Source: Secundilactobacillus yichangensis
GTDB lineage: Bacteria > Bacillota > Bacilli > Lactobacillales > Lactobacillaceae
Assembly (NCBI RefSeq): GCF_016861565.1
Contig: NZ_BOLK01000001.1
Coordinates: 124,001 to 188,000 of the forward strand
Direction of reading: 5' to 3'
Length of the DNA: 64,000 nt
Shown here: positions 38,069 to 47,056 of the stretch, piece after piece
Position numbering within the stretch: the stretch's first letter is position 1
Layout: each line of letters opens with the position of its first letter
Notes under the pieces: generated by a model
The model's database searches: none
What the model was told of the DNA's origin: nothing
What the model saw: the letters and a program-made list of their open reading frames with translations, nothing else
Position numbers and translations under genes: made by a program

Positions 38069-39271
38069 TCAATAACGCTCATCTTCTAACAACCAGTCGA
38101 TTACATTAACAACCTCAACCCCATCAATCATCTTAATATCAGGATAGTATTGCTGTGTAATCAGCGTTTTCTTGTAGTTATCAGTAATTTTCAGTAAGTT
38201 ATCTATCTCATGAGTATTTTGCGGTAATTCGTAGGTAACTTGAATATATCTGAGATCTTCACTTTTTCTCGCAACAAAATCGATCTCTTGCTGATCAATC
38301 TTTCCCACATCTACAGCATAACCACGCCGTAACAGTTCGATATACACAATATTTTCTAATTGCCCCGCAAAATTGCCGGGACGCCTACTGATGCCAATGC
38401 GTCTCAAGCCAGGATCCACTATAAAGTACTTGCCAGAGGTCTTTAAGTACGCTCTGCCCCTAATATTATATTGTCGAACTCGGTAGAATAGAAACGCGTT
38501 CTCAAGTGCAGTCAAATAATTTTCTAACGTATGAACGTTGGTGTTGATACCTTCACTCTTCAAGGTGTTTGCAATCTTCGTCAGATTAACAAGCTGGCCG
38601 ATATTATCAGTTAGAAAGCTGATTAGAGCTTTCAGAGTTTCCACATCTCGAATGTTCGCTCGTGTGGCCACATCGTTCAAAATAATGGAATCTGATATTC
38701 CTTGAAGCATGGTATCTTTTATTGTTTGACCACTCAATACCACTGCTGGGAACCCCCCAAATCGTTCGAAGTTGTCAAAAGCCTTGGGAACTTGCTTAGA
38801 GTCCTTATCAACACCAATTGCAGCAAGATATTCTTTAAACGAAAACGGATAGATTCTAATTTCAACATACCTACCGCTAAGTAAAGTAGCCAGTTCACCA
38901 GACAGCATTTTGGCGTTTGAGCCAGTAATGACAATATCACAATCATAACTCACCCTAATAGCGTTCACGATCTGTTGCCATTCCGCAACCATTTGAATTT
39001 CATCTAACATCACATATTGATGGACGCCTTTTTTTAATTTACTCATTAGCAAATCTCTCAACTGATCTGCGTCCCTAACATTGAGAACTTCTAAACTTTC
39101 AAAATTATAATAGATAATGTTTTCGTCTATAATTCCCTGGGCTAACAAATAATCACGATACAACATGAGTAATACAGACTTGCCAGACCTTCTGACACCG
39201 GTGATCACTTTAATCATATCGTTATCTTTCAACCTAATTAACTGTTCTAAATATTCCGGTCGTTCAATCAT
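38069..39271 (-). CDS. AAA ATPase with DUF4143 domain
   Basis: 400-residue protein. AAA_14 domain: Walker A GVRRSGKS near residue 26, Walker B YVMLDEIQ near 92, and sensor ITGSNAKML. The C-terminal DUF4143 part (about 200-385) has the nuclease-like fold remnant EIDFVARKSEDLRYIQV, where a Gln stands at the usual Lys position. Function of the family is not established; it may be a stress or defence ATPase. TGAGGTGA ribosome site. Three spaced palindromes lie upstream. Confidence 0.82.
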   Translation of the reverse strand: MIERPEYLEQLIRLKDNDMIKVITGVRRSGKSVLLMLYRDYLLAQGIIDENIIYYNFESLEVLNVRDADQLRDLLMSKLKKGVHQYVMLDEIQMVAEWQQIVNAIRVSYDCDIVITGSNAKMLSGELATLLSGRYVEIRIYPFSFKEYLAAIGVDKDSKQVPKAFDNFERFGGFPAVVLSGQTIKDTMLQGISDSIILNDVATRANIRDVETLKALISFLTDNIGQLVNLTKIANTLKSEGINTNVHTLENYLTALENAFLFYRVRQYNIRGRAYLKTSGKYFIVDPGLRRIGISRRPGNFAGQLENIVYIELLRRGYAVDVGKIDQQEIDFVARKSEDLRYIQVTYELPQNTHEIDNLLKITDNYKKTLITQQYYPDIKMIDGVEVVNVIDWLLEDERY

Positions 39272-39283
39272 GGTATCACCTCA

Positions 39284-39381
39284 ATTTGAAGTATACTTCA
39301 TATTATTAGGATTTTCCATAAAATATGAAATATACTTCATATTTTATAAAAATAGTTCAAAATATGAATCATACTTCATAT
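39284..39381 (-). promoter_or_regulatory. Three 20-bp near-palindromes with exact 39-base period
   Basis: Boxes at 39284-39303, 39323-39342 and 39362-39381 share the form nTATGAA-n6-TTCATAT; the first contains the perfect palindrome TGAAGTATACTTCA. Spacers are 19 bases and unrelated in sequence. They lie in the leader and promoter region of the ATPase gene and are likely operators or binding sites. Confidence 0.75.
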
Positions 39382-39392
39382 TGCAATGTAAT

Positions 39393-39436
39393 GACAAAAG
39401 CCAGGTCTCTTTAGAAAAGGGAATCTGGCTTTTGTC
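39393..39436. terminator. Terminator for the secreted-protein gene at 39.5-40.3 kb
   Basis: ACAAAAGCCAG / CTGGCTTTTGT stem flanked by A/T tracts; same recurrent family. It lies about 100 bases after the stop on the minus strand. Confidence 0.75.
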
Positions 39437-39533
39437 GACTTTTGCACGTTAATTGTCATTTTCTTCCGGTAAATAGCGAATAATGTCACCGGGCTAGCAA
39501 TCTAATGCCTCACACATTTAGTACCATTCAATC

Positions 39534-40298
39534 TTACTTTGCTAAGATAATTGTCAGATAAACGCCGGTGCTGGAAAGCATATATGATCCAACATAACCA
39601 CCCTTAAAATCATTTAAGTGATCAGCGGCATTATAGGTCACAAGCTTATCATTCTTCCAAACCTGAGTGTCTTTACCAAACTGAGTCTTAATCTTTGAAA
39701 GTGTTGCTGGTCGGCTTACACCTTTCACATTTAGAATATAGACATCTTTAACATTGAGATCCTTCTGAATCCCAACAGTAGCCTGATAAGCATTAATATC
39801 ATGGATATTGACGTTCTTGGCGTAAGTATTTAAAGCTGTAGACTCATAGGCTTGTGGAAACAGGGTTGCAATCTGATGAGTGAAAGCGGCATCCTGAGCG
39901 AGACTTTGAGCAGTCGGCTTGGTATTAGGGTAAGCTGAGTTAAAACCTTTAGTTAAATAACCATGCCAAACGTAGCCACTAACCGTTTTATTATGATTTT
40001 GGACATAGTAATAAACCGCTGTTGTTTTGCCATTGGTCAGCTTAACACTCTTCTGCACATACCAAGTTGTCTTGGGGTAATTCTTTAAATTATGCAACTT
40101 CTTAGTGTGGGTACTATTCCACATGTAAACGGATTTAGTTTTACTTACAGCATGATAGACATTACCGTAGTAGGTTTTCGTCTGAATCGTCCGATAGGCT
40201 GCACTCGCATTTGCTGTTTGCGTCGTTAAGCCAGCTCCAGCAGTAACTCCCAGTGTTAGCGCAAATGCACCGGCACAAATTTTTAACCATTTTTTCAT
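39534..40298 (-). CDS. Secreted surface protein, paralogue of the gene at 51.9 kb
   Basis: About 254 residues. Signal peptide with basic start, hydrophobic core and cleavage near ANASA-AY. The mature part has a segment (VYMWNSTHTKKLHNLKNYP, WYVQKSVKLTNG, YYYVQN, GYVWHGYL) like an SH3-type wall-binding repeat, then a C-terminal domain of unknown type. Start ATG 40298; a second ATG three codons up is possible. Promoter TATAAT is visible. Probable wall or surface attachment is an inference. Confidence 0.75.
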   Translation of the reverse strand: MKKWLKICAGAFALTLGVTAGAGLTTQTANASAAYRTIQTKTYYGNVYHAVSKTKSVYMWNSTHTKKLHNLKNYPKTTWYVQKSVKLTNGKTTAVYYYVQNHNKTVSGYVWHGYLTKGFNSAYPNTKPTAQSLAQDAAFTHQIATLFPQAYESTALNTYAKNVNIHDINAYQATVGIQKDLNVKDVYILNVKGVSRPATLSKIKTQFGKDTQVWKNDKLVTYNAADHLNDFKGGYVGSYMLSSTGVYLTIILAK

Positions 40299-40335
40299 AT
40301 TAGTCATGTCCTCTTTGTTATGTTAATTCGCTTAA

Positions 40336-40364
40336 ATTATACTATCTGAATGAATTAAGGATAA
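40336..40364 (-). promoter_or_regulatory. Promoter for the secreted-protein gene
   Basis: Minus strand: TTATCC, a 17-base spacer and a consensus TATAAT (40336-40341 on the + strand), about 35 bases before the ATG. Confidence 0.6.
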
Positions 40365-40591
40365 TATTTTGCTGGTTGTGACACCTAAGTTTAATGTAAC
40401 CGTATCTATGATTACTTCTAAAGAAACTTAAACCTCCAAATAAGCATACTAAATTGTGCTATCTACATAATTCGACGATGCTGAAGCGCAAAGCATCCTT
40501 CAAGATTTGCCCCCTCTATCTTTTTAAAATTTGAATGTCTTGCAGCCTAATTTTCAGTTATGTTAAATCAAACAACCCTCGCGATCCAGAT

Positions 40592-40640
40592 ATAAAAAGC
40601 CAAGCATTCACCAGTAGTGAAATACCTGACTTCTCATTAC
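40592..40640 (-). terminator. Terminator on the minus strand
   Basis: AGTCAGGTATTTCAC pairs with GTGAATGCTTGGCT including G-U pairs, followed by TTTTTAT on the minus strand. It lies past the gene ending at 40759. Confidence 0.6.
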
Positions 40641-40758
40641 ACCGTATTTAGTTGGTTTGTTGCGCTAAAATTAAGTTGTTACCGCCAAAACCATCAACCG
40701 ATACGCCACTTTGTGTTTAATGTGAATAGGCGTGGTAAATGCTGGTTTTTGAGATTAA

Positions 40759-41061
40759 CTAATTGCCCACTATCAAGTGCAAGACAATCTCGATAATCAA
40801 GATGAATAGTAGTGCCAGTATCGTGCCTATAAGTATGCATAACAACAAAGGCAACTTAGTTTTACAGAGCCGAGAAGTAAATAAATCTTCCCATATGAAG
40901 AAGCTGACTGTCATTAATGCATTTGAAACTCCCCGCGTAGTCCTAGAGAAGTAAGTTAATATTGCCAGCAACAGAAGAATGATTGCAAGAGTATGAACTA
41001 TAGCAAGACCTTTATGCGTAAATTGATTGGCAAAATTATCTTTGCTTGACTTAAAATCGAT
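40759..41061 (-). CDS. Small membrane protein with AUC in the start position
   Basis: A frame of 100 codons with two or three membrane helices: AIVHTLAIILLLLAILTYF near the N-terminus and PLLLCILIGTILALLFILII near the C-terminus. The best RBS (AGGAG) stands 9 bases before an ATC at 41061, from which an N-terminus DFKSSKDNFANQFTHKG follows naturally. The first ATG in frame is much later (40971) and would lose the first helix. So either AUC initiates poorly or the start has been mutated. Function unknown. Confidence 0.5.
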   Translation of the reverse strand: MDFKSSKDNFANQFTHKGLAIVHTLAIILLLLAILTYFSRTTRGVSNALMTVSFFIWEDLFTSRLCKTKLPLLLCILIGTILALLFILIIEIVLHLIVGN

Positions 41062-41188
41062 AAATATCGTCTCCTAAATTATTGATAACAACAGTAGTAT
41101 ATCATATAGGTGTTTTAGGAGAAAAGCAGGCTTGTGGTTTCACTTTAAGTCGTTAAAAAGCGAACTCAATTTTTTCATTTTAAGATTA

Positions 41189-41608
41189 TTAATTAAAATC
41201 ACTAGGATTGTGCAGCTTATTTGATAACTGATCATCAGTTCGCCAGGTACCGTAAGAAATAAACGGTAAACCTTTTAGAGATAAACTGTTGCTATTTTTG
41301 TATACATACATATCTATCTTATATTTTGGCTTAACTTGATACATTGCATAATGATATGCAATCTGAGAATTATCAGGCGCTTTTTTGTGAAATCCATTCT
41401 GCTTCCCACTTACATCGCCTATATGATTTGATAAATACGTGATATCTTTTTTTGTTGAAATACGTTCAATCTTTTTTCCAGAGGCATTATATACAAGTAC
41501 ATAATCATGAGCTTGAGCTGATCGAGCTTTATGAAATATAGAGAATCCAATCAAAATCACGAAGATAGTTAATAGTGCAATTAAACCAATTGTTATATAC
41601 TTTTTCAT
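41189..41608 (-). CDS. Small membrane-anchored extracellular protein
   Basis: 139 residues with an N-terminal membrane helix (about 5-25) and a basic flank, then an outer domain rich in Lys and Tyr. RBS AAAAGGGATGAG. No domain recognised. Low GC compared with the housekeeping genes suggests acquired DNA. Confidence 0.6.
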   Translation of the reverse strand: MKKYITIGLIALLTIFVILIGFSIFHKARSAQAHDYVLVYNASGKKIERISTKKDITYLSNHIGDVSGKQNGFHKKAPDNSQIAYHYAMYQVKPKYKIDMYVYKNSNSLSLKGLPFISYGTWRTDDQLSNKLHNPSDFN

Positions 41609-41968
41609 CGTATCTCATCCCTTTTGTTTTCAAAACCAATACTCGAATTATCGTCTGATAAATTGATAAAATGTAAAATACCAAAATCGCTTGTTCTTTT
41701 ATTATATTTCTCTTATAGTCGATAATAATACTTATACTTGATTTTTTCAACTAAAAATTGCTTCTTATAACAGTAAAAACGTGTCATCATAATACATGTT
41801 TCTCCTTATTATCTATCCCGCATGCTTAATTACTTTTAAAACTTTTACGTTAAAAGACTTCCTAGCTCAACTAGCTTATCTACAGTTAAACATGATGAGT
41901 ACGATCCATTTATTGGTTTGTCCCCACCATGCTTTTGTGTTTAAATTAATTTAAACGGGGGAATTTTT
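41609..41968. other. AT-rich intergenic region without recognised gene
   Basis: Holds the leaders of two divergent genes. TATAAT-like boxes occur, but none has a convincing -35 partner. Nothing else seen. Confidence 0.5.
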
Positions 41969-42541
41969 ATGAACAAAGGACGTTTAGAGGCATTTACCGA
42001 TGCGGTGATCGCCATTGCAGCCACCATTATGGTGCTGGAACTTCGCCCACCTGAAGGCGTGAGCTTACGGGCGCTTAGTACGGATTGGCCAATTTTACTG
42101 GCCTATATTTTCAGTTTTACCCTGATTTACGTGGTGTGGTATTCCCATCACAATATTTTTAATAAGGCGCAAATTATTTCGACTCGGACCTTCTTACTTA
42201 ACGGACTGTGGCTATTTGCTTTAACCCTGGTGCCCTTTTCAACCGCTTGGGTGGGTCAGCACGTAGCGGATACTTTACCTGAAGTTGTCTACCTCGTCGT
42301 TCTGTTGTTGTGGTCAGGTACCTTTCAATTAATGGATATCTCAATAATGAGGGATAATCCTAATATTGTCCGGGATGTCGCTAATCAGCTCAGTGCACGG
42401 TTATTATTATACGGTGGCTACGTATTCGGCATCATTTTGGCATTCATTTGGCCGATTGGCTCATTACTAACGGTTGGGGTGATTAGCGCGATGCTTTCAA
42501 TTGATTTGTTGCGGGTCGCACCCACACCACCTAGTAAATAA
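41969..42541 (+). CDS. TMEM175/DUF1211 family membrane protein (potassium-channel-like)
   Basis: 190 residues with about six helices. The first helix carries the family motif FTDAVIAIAATIMVLEL (FSDxVxAI type), and the second has a WYSHHNIF loop. Family members form K+-permeable channels in archaea, animals and bacteria. RBS AACGGGGGAA. A long hairpin terminator follows. Confidence 0.85.
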   Translation: MNKGRLEAFTDAVIAIAATIMVLELRPPEGVSLRALSTDWPILLAYIFSFTLIYVVWYSHHNIFNKAQIISTRTFLLNGLWLFALTLVPFSTAWVGQHVADTLPEVVYLVVLLLWSGTFQLMDISIMRDNPNIVRDVANQLSARLLLYGGYVFGIILAFIWPIGSLLTVGVISAMLSIDLLRVAPTPPSK

Positions 42542-42550
42542 GCAATCATA

Positions 42551-42600
42551 ACAAAGACAGCAGTTCTCCTGATCATGATGAGGAGAACTGCTGTCTTTGT
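42551..42600. terminator. Terminator after the TMEM175 gene (20-bp perfect stem)
   Basis: ACAAAGACAGCAGTTCTCCT at 42551-42570 pairs exactly with 42581-42600 around a 10-base loop; serves both flanking convergent genes. Confidence 0.85.
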
Positions 42601-42630
42601 ATTTCAGACGTATATGACTTTGTTAATGCT

Positions 42631-43203
42631 TTACTTAGCTAACCAGAATCCCAGCAGAGCCAGTCCTCCAGCACCTACAATAAATAACAGTATGGTGACA
42701 GCCAAAACAAGTTGATCTTTAAATTCGTTGTGATGGCGTTCATTTTCATCAATGACTTTATCCTTCTCGAAGGCAACAATCTCACTGTAGGTTTTCAGTT
42801 GATGTTGCCCCTTCCAGCGTTCGATTTTAATGCCAGCATACAGAGAAACATTCACCAGTAAAACTGGTAACACTAAACCCCACCACCCCCAAAACTTAAT
42901 TGACGGTCCAATTGACAACGCACTTAGTCCTAGCATGACAGTCATTAACCAGGCCCACTTGCTGGTGCGTGCGTAGCTTAATTCCCGTTTCATCACCGCC
43001 ACGTCTCCTTTCAGTAAATCATCCAGAGAAACATTGAATAAAACACTTAACCGCAGCAGATTTTCTATATCTGGGTAACTGTGCCCAGTCTCCCAGTTAG
43101 AAATCGTTTGTCTCGACACATACAACTTTGCAGCAAGCTCATCCTGTGTTAGTCCTAATCTTTCTCGGTTAAGTCTAATTTGCCTTTGAATTTCCGTTGT
43201 CAT
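42631..43203 (-). CDS. XRE-family regulator with C-terminal membrane helices
   Basis: 190 residues: HTH_3 (about 1-65; LTQDELAAKLYVSRQTISNWETG) then a membrane part with three helices. The ATG at 43203 follows AGGAGGTG; a TTG upstream overlaps the next gene's stop and is less likely. Membrane-tethered XRE proteins often sense envelope stress or peptides. Second such gene is directly upstream on the same strand. Confidence 0.75.
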   Translation of the reverse strand: MTTEIQRQIRLNRERLGLTQDELAAKLYVSRQTISNWETGHSYPDIENLLRLSVLFNVSLDDLLKGDVAVMKRELSYARTSKWAWLMTVMLGLSALSIGPSIKFWGWWGLVLPVLLVNVSLYAGIKIERWKGQHQLKTYSEIVAFEKDKVIDENERHHNEFKDQLVLAVTILLFIVGAGGLALLGFWLAK

Positions 43204-43283
43204 CACCTCCTGTTCAATCATAATGTAGCGCAGAGCCGAAATTATTTCAGCCAAATTCGGTTGTCGTTGGTCGTTTAGTGATG

Positions 43284-44033
43284 TCAAAAAGAGTTGACAT
43301 GTATTTGCTGAATAGTGTCAGAAATGTGAATCTTCGTTTTGAATTGCTTGAGATTACGGTTATTAGTAGCAGTGTTACCTTTGTTATTCAGCAATGACGT
43401 CAACGCATTTAGATTACTGATATACAGGTGATTAATGTCCGCACGCGGTATTATCCTAGCCTCTTTTACGTAACTGCCCTTATGATAAGCCATCACATAG
43501 GGATGTTTGAGACCAGGATTCAGTCCGGTAGTTAAGGTCAATTTCGTCCACTCATTCCCCATAGTGTTGTCAGTAAACCATGATGTCCAATAACCTGCAA
43601 CTTTTTTATTGTCAGGTAATTTTGTATAGCCGACCTTATATGACAAAAATGGATTGACACGATCAATATTGGCAACCCCTTTGTAATAGCCGCACGTTAA
43701 GATTCCCATACTAACAATAACGATTAATATTAACCCGCTTAAGGTGTAAGTCCAATTCCGGTAACGTTTCTTTAATTTCACATCATGATCGATCTGGTTA
43801 GCCAAAGGCTGGTTCTTAACTTTATCCATAGTAATCTCCTCGTTAAACAGTAGTTTTTCAAGTGAGATATCAAACAGCTGACTTAACGTATGTAAGATTT
43901 CCAAACTGGGCATGTTTTTTCCAGTTTCCCAAGTTGAGACTGTTTGCCGCGTCACGTGTAGCCGGTTAGCTAATTCTTCTTGAGTCAGATTGGCTTGCAT
44001 CCGTAATTGCTTCACATCATCTTTAAAGCTCAA
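43284..44033 (-). CDS. XRE-family regulator with membrane anchor and extracellular domain
   Basis: 249 residues: HTH_3 (about 1-62; LTQEELANRLHVTRQTVSTWETGK), one membrane helix near 95-115 and an outer domain of about 130 residues. TTG start at 44033 with AGGAGGAG 7 bases upstream. Its end lies 80 bases before the next XRE gene; the two are probably co-transcribed. Resembles one-component sensors that carry a signal from outside to the DNA-binding domain (inference). Confidence 0.75.
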   Translation of the reverse strand: MSFKDDVKQLRMQANLTQEELANRLHVTRQTVSTWETGKNMPSLEILHTLSQLFDISLEKLLFNEEITMDKVKNQPLANQIDHDVKLKKRYRNWTYTLSGLILIVIVSMGILTCGYYKGVANIDRVNPFLSYKVGYTKLPDNKKVAGYWTSWFTDNTMGNEWTKLTLTTGLNPGLKHPYVMAYHKGSYVKEARIIPRADINHLYISNLNALTSLLNNKGNTATNNRNLKQFKTKIHISDTIQQIHVNSF

Positions 44034-44353
44034 AATCTCACTCCTCCTAAATCGTAATCAAGGCACCAAGTTAATACTAGCAAGAATGCCTTGCTGCCGT
44101 CACGCAAGTGTTACTAGCAAAGGCGCAGTCACAAGGATAGACTCCAGAATTTGTACAATACAATAGCGAAAATTAATTTCTCAGATATTCTGTGGCAATC
44201 TGAGTATAACGCTAGTACATGTCCGAAAGGCACTGCAATTAAGTAGCCATTTCATACATATACTTTATTTACTAATTAATAAACATTTAAGATTTCAATT
44301 AATAATCTATTAACATTAAGCCATTATTCTAAAAGTGTTAGGGGATGATAATC
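44034..44353. other. Divergent intergenic region
   Basis: About 320 AT-rich bases between the XRE gene and the ABC operon; must contain both promoters. No clear consensus pair found. Confidence 0.5.
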
Positions 44354-45280
44354 ATGGCAGCAATCTTACAACTGCAAAACATCACCAAAACCTTTGGCAA
44401 ACAGCGGGCTCTAAATCACGTTAATTTAACCATTCAACCGGGTGATATTTACGGTTTAATTGGTAGAAACGGTGCTGGGAAAACGACAATTTTAAAAACA
44501 ATTGTCCAGTTGCTTTATCCAAATGAAGGTAACATCACACTGTTCGGCGCAACCTCGGGCAAAGATTACACCAAACAACTGAAACGAACCGGCAGCGTTA
44601 TTGAGACTCCCGTTGCCAATAATCAGTTAACAGCTCGGCAGAATCTGACTTACTACTGCAAAATCAAAGGCATCGTCGATAAAGATGCTATTGATGACGC
44701 GCTGAAGTTCGTGGGGCTTACTGATACCGGTAAGAAGAAGTTTAAGGATTTCTCGTTAGGCATGAAACAAAAGTTAGGTTTGGCAATCGCCCTACTTAAT
44801 AAACCAGACTTCTTGATTCTGGATGAACCTATTAACGGTTTGGATCCCATTGCCATTGCTGATTTCCGTAACTTACTGGTGAAACTCAATCAGACTCAGG
44901 GCATGACGATTCTCATTTCCAGTCATATTCTAGAAGAACTTTACCAAATGGCGACTCGCTTTGGCATTATTGATCATGGAACGATTATTAAAGAACTCAC
45001 TAAAGACGAGTTTGATGCTAAAAGCCGCGAATACATCAAACTGCAAGTTGATCAGCCTCAGCTGGCAGCTACAGTGCTTAATAAGATGGGAATTGAAGAT
45101 TTCAAAGTCATCGATCAGCAGACGCTGAATATCTATGATTTGTCGCTGGATAACGCGGCATTGGTAGAAATGCTCGTGGCCGCTACTGTCAGTGTCACTA
45201 CTATCGTCCGTGAGCACATTAACCTTGAAAACTACTTCAAAACAATTGTCGCTGAAAACGAGGTGACTCCAAATGCTTAA
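44354..45280 (+). CDS. ABC transporter ATPase (BcrA-like)
   Basis: About 308 residues. Walker A GRNGAGKTT, signature FSLGMKQKLGLAIAL, Walker B LILDEPINGLDP. The BcrA/lantibiotic-immunity type is supported by a C-terminal extension beyond the ATPase core. ATG at 44354 has GGGGATG upstream; an ATG at 44345 overlaps this. The permease overlaps its 3' end by 8 bases. Likely exports or confers resistance to a peptide or drug. Confidence 0.88.
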   Translation: MAAILQLQNITKTFGKQRALNHVNLTIQPGDIYGLIGRNGAGKTTILKTIVQLLYPNEGNITLFGATSGKDYTKQLKRTGSVIETPVANNQLTARQNLTYYCKIKGIVDKDAIDDALKFVGLTDTGKKKFKDFSLGMKQKLGLAIALLNKPDFLILDEPINGLDPIAIADFRNLLVKLNQTQGMTILISSHILEELYQMATRFGIIDHGTIIKELTKDEFDAKSREYIKLQVDQPQLAATVLNKMGIEDFKVIDQQTLNIYDLSLDNAALVEMLVAATVSVTTIVREHINLENYFKTIVAENEVTPNA

Positions 45281-46061
45281 CATGGCACGGGCTGATATGT
45301 ATCGTTTATTTCATTCTAAGGGATTTTACATCACCCAAATTCTGATGATCATCGTTGCGACCATTAGTATCCTGACGTCAACAATTGGTATTATCGGCGG
45401 TGGCTCTGATGCCCTTTCCAATTTTCAGGCAGCTAATCAAAGAGTTGTCTGGACCGGCGTCCAATGTGTTAAAGCGATGTCTAGTGAAACTAGTGCACTG
45501 ATTTACTTTATTTTGCCGTTGTTTATCATGACGATTGGTTTCGAATTCTCGAGACAGATTTATCAAAATCCGCTTAGCAGTGGCATGACGCGGCTTAACT
45601 ACTTTATTTCCAAGTATGTTATCTTCCTGCTGATCTCGGCTTGTCAGGTGATTTTCTATTACCTGTTTATCTTTCTAGCCGGCGGTTTTAAGAACGGCTT
45701 CGGTAAAATCACCGGTCATTTCTTAATCAAATTACTTCAAACCTCAAGTATTCAATTACTAGAACTCAGTGCCATTTTTGCCATCTCAACGTTAGTCATG
45801 TACCTCTTCTTTTCAACGATTACTGCTGTGGTGACGACCATTATTTTCCCGTTGATCATTACAATTTTGACAGAGATTTTTACCAAGCAGCATTGGCTGA
45901 AGTATTTTAGTTTTCAAAACAACGTTGATTCTGCCTATTTTGCCCACTACACATCCGGTCAAATGAATCAGTTGCTTTTGGCCGGATTCGGGACCATTAT
46001 TGTTTGTTTGGTATTAGCCTTCTTATCTTTTAGAAAGTCTTTTAGAAAGCGCAACTTGTAA
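45273..46061 (+). CDS. ABC-2 type permease
   Basis: 262 residues with six hydrophobic segments, starting MLNMARADMYRLFHSKGF, typical of lantibiotic- or bacitracin-type exporters. GAGGTGA lies just before the start, inside the ATPase gene. It forms the transport partner of the upstream ATPase. Confidence 0.85.
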   Translation: MLNMARADMYRLFHSKGFYITQILMIIVATISILTSTIGIIGGGSDALSNFQAANQRVVWTGVQCVKAMSSETSALIYFILPLFIMTIGFEFSRQIYQNPLSSGMTRLNYFISKYVIFLLISACQVIFYYLFIFLAGGFKNGFGKITGHFLIKLLQTSSIQLLELSAIFAISTLVMYLFFSTITAVVTTIIFPLIITILTEIFTKQHWLKYFSFQNNVDSAYFAHYTSGQMNQLLLAGFGTIIVCLVLAFLSFRKSFRKRNL

Positions 46062-46111
46062 ACGACTGAAGCGGATGAGGCCTTGTTGAAGTACTACAAA
46101 GAAGAGATTTG

Positions 46112-46160
46112 AAAAAATGGTCTGATTCCTGCGTTCAACGGGGATCAGACCATTTTTATA
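46112..46160 (+). terminator. Terminator after the ABC operon
   Basis: AAAAATGGTCTGATTCC and GGATCAGACCATTTTT form a near-perfect stem. Confidence 0.85.
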
Positions 46161-46229
46161 TATGGTAACATGTGGAGATGCGTGCCTAATTAAACTAATT
46201 TGAAAACTCACGCAATTTTCTGGCTATCC

Positions 46230-46259
46230 TTGACACAATAAATACGGAGAAACTATTAT
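46230..46259 (+). promoter_or_regulatory. Promoter for the LytTR/kinase operon
   Basis: TTGACA (46230-46235), an 18-base spacer and TATTAT (46254-46259), about 90 bases before the regulator start. The long leader could hold LytTR binding sites. Confidence 0.6.
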
Positions 46260-46348
46260 CAGGTTATGTTAAACACTATTGTAGTGTACGTAATGACTGA
46301 GTTCATGAAATTACAGCAGTATTAGTAATTTTTTGGGGAGATGATGGG

Positions 46349-47056
46349 ATGATTCGAGTAGCAATTTGTGATGACGCTCCAGAAATGACCGGAGAAATTG
46401 AGCGAACGCTTGAAGCGTATAATCCCACACTGTTTGACGTATCTGTTTTCTTTACCGCAGAAAAGCTAATTTCATCGTTGCAATCAAACCAATATGACTT
46501 CTTTATTCTTGATATTGAATTACCAACATCGTCAGGGATCGATATTGCGAAAGAAATTCGTAAGCACGATTTAAATGTGCCAATCGTTTTCCTGACTAAT
46601 TTCAGTGAATACATGGAAGATGTTTTCCAAGTTCAAACATTCGACTACATTTTAAAACCGGTAACGAAAGAAAAACTATTCCCAGTTATCAAAAAAATCA
46701 TCAAATATTTGGATTTAGATGACACCTATTTCTCGTTCACATATAAACGAATTGAGTATAATCTAAGATTTGCAGAAATCGTTTACTTTGAAAAACAAAA
46801 ACGTACCGTAATTATCCATACGGTACAGCAGACCTTTCAAACTATTATGTCGACACCAGAACTACTGCAAAAATTAAACGATAACTTCGTACAAGTTCAT
46901 ACCTCTTACATTGTAAATATTAATTACATTAAAGAGGTTGGAACGAATCACATTATTTTAACGACAGATTCTGAATCAATGAAAATACCTATTAGTCGGA
47001 AATTTAAAACACCTGCAAAAGACGCAATTATTATGAAAATGAGGAGTAAATTATGA
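46349..47056 (+). CDS. LytTR-family response regulator (AgrA/ComE type)
   Basis: 235 residues: receiver domain (1-120) with phospho-Asp in FFILDIELP and Lys in YILKPV, and a C-terminal LytTR DNA-binding domain (about 135-232). It overlaps the kinase gene by 4 bases. Such regulators bind pairs of short direct repeats near promoters and commonly answer to peptide pheromones. Confidence 0.9.
   Translation: MIRVAICDDAPEMTGEIERTLEAYNPTLFDVSVFFTAEKLISSLQSNQYDFFILDIELPTSSGIDIAKEIRKHDLNVPIVFLTNFSEYMEDVFQVQTFDYILKPVTKEKLFPVIKKIIKYLDLDDTYFSFTYKRIEYNLRFAEIVYFEKQKRTVIIHTVQQTFQTIMSTPELLQKLNDNFVQVHTSYIVNINYIKEVGTNHIILTTDSESMKIPISRKFKTPAKDAIIMKMRSKL

Larger units (their letters stand above)
40308..40758. 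other. Gene-free intergenic region
   Basis: Holds the promoter above and a hairpin of the recurrent terminator family. Otherwise AT-rich with no gene seen. Confidence 0.6.

Noticed and set aside
39284-39381. The three regular boxes as a CRISPR array
   Set aside because: The repeats are only about 20 bases, vary between copies and have 19-base spacers; no cas genes are nearby.
46266-46325. A 19-codon frame MLNTIVVYVMTEFMKLQQY before the LytTR gene as a pheromone gene
   Set aside because: The start codon lies only 7 bases after the predicted -10 box, so it would be leaderless, and there is no double-glycine or Cys ring signature.
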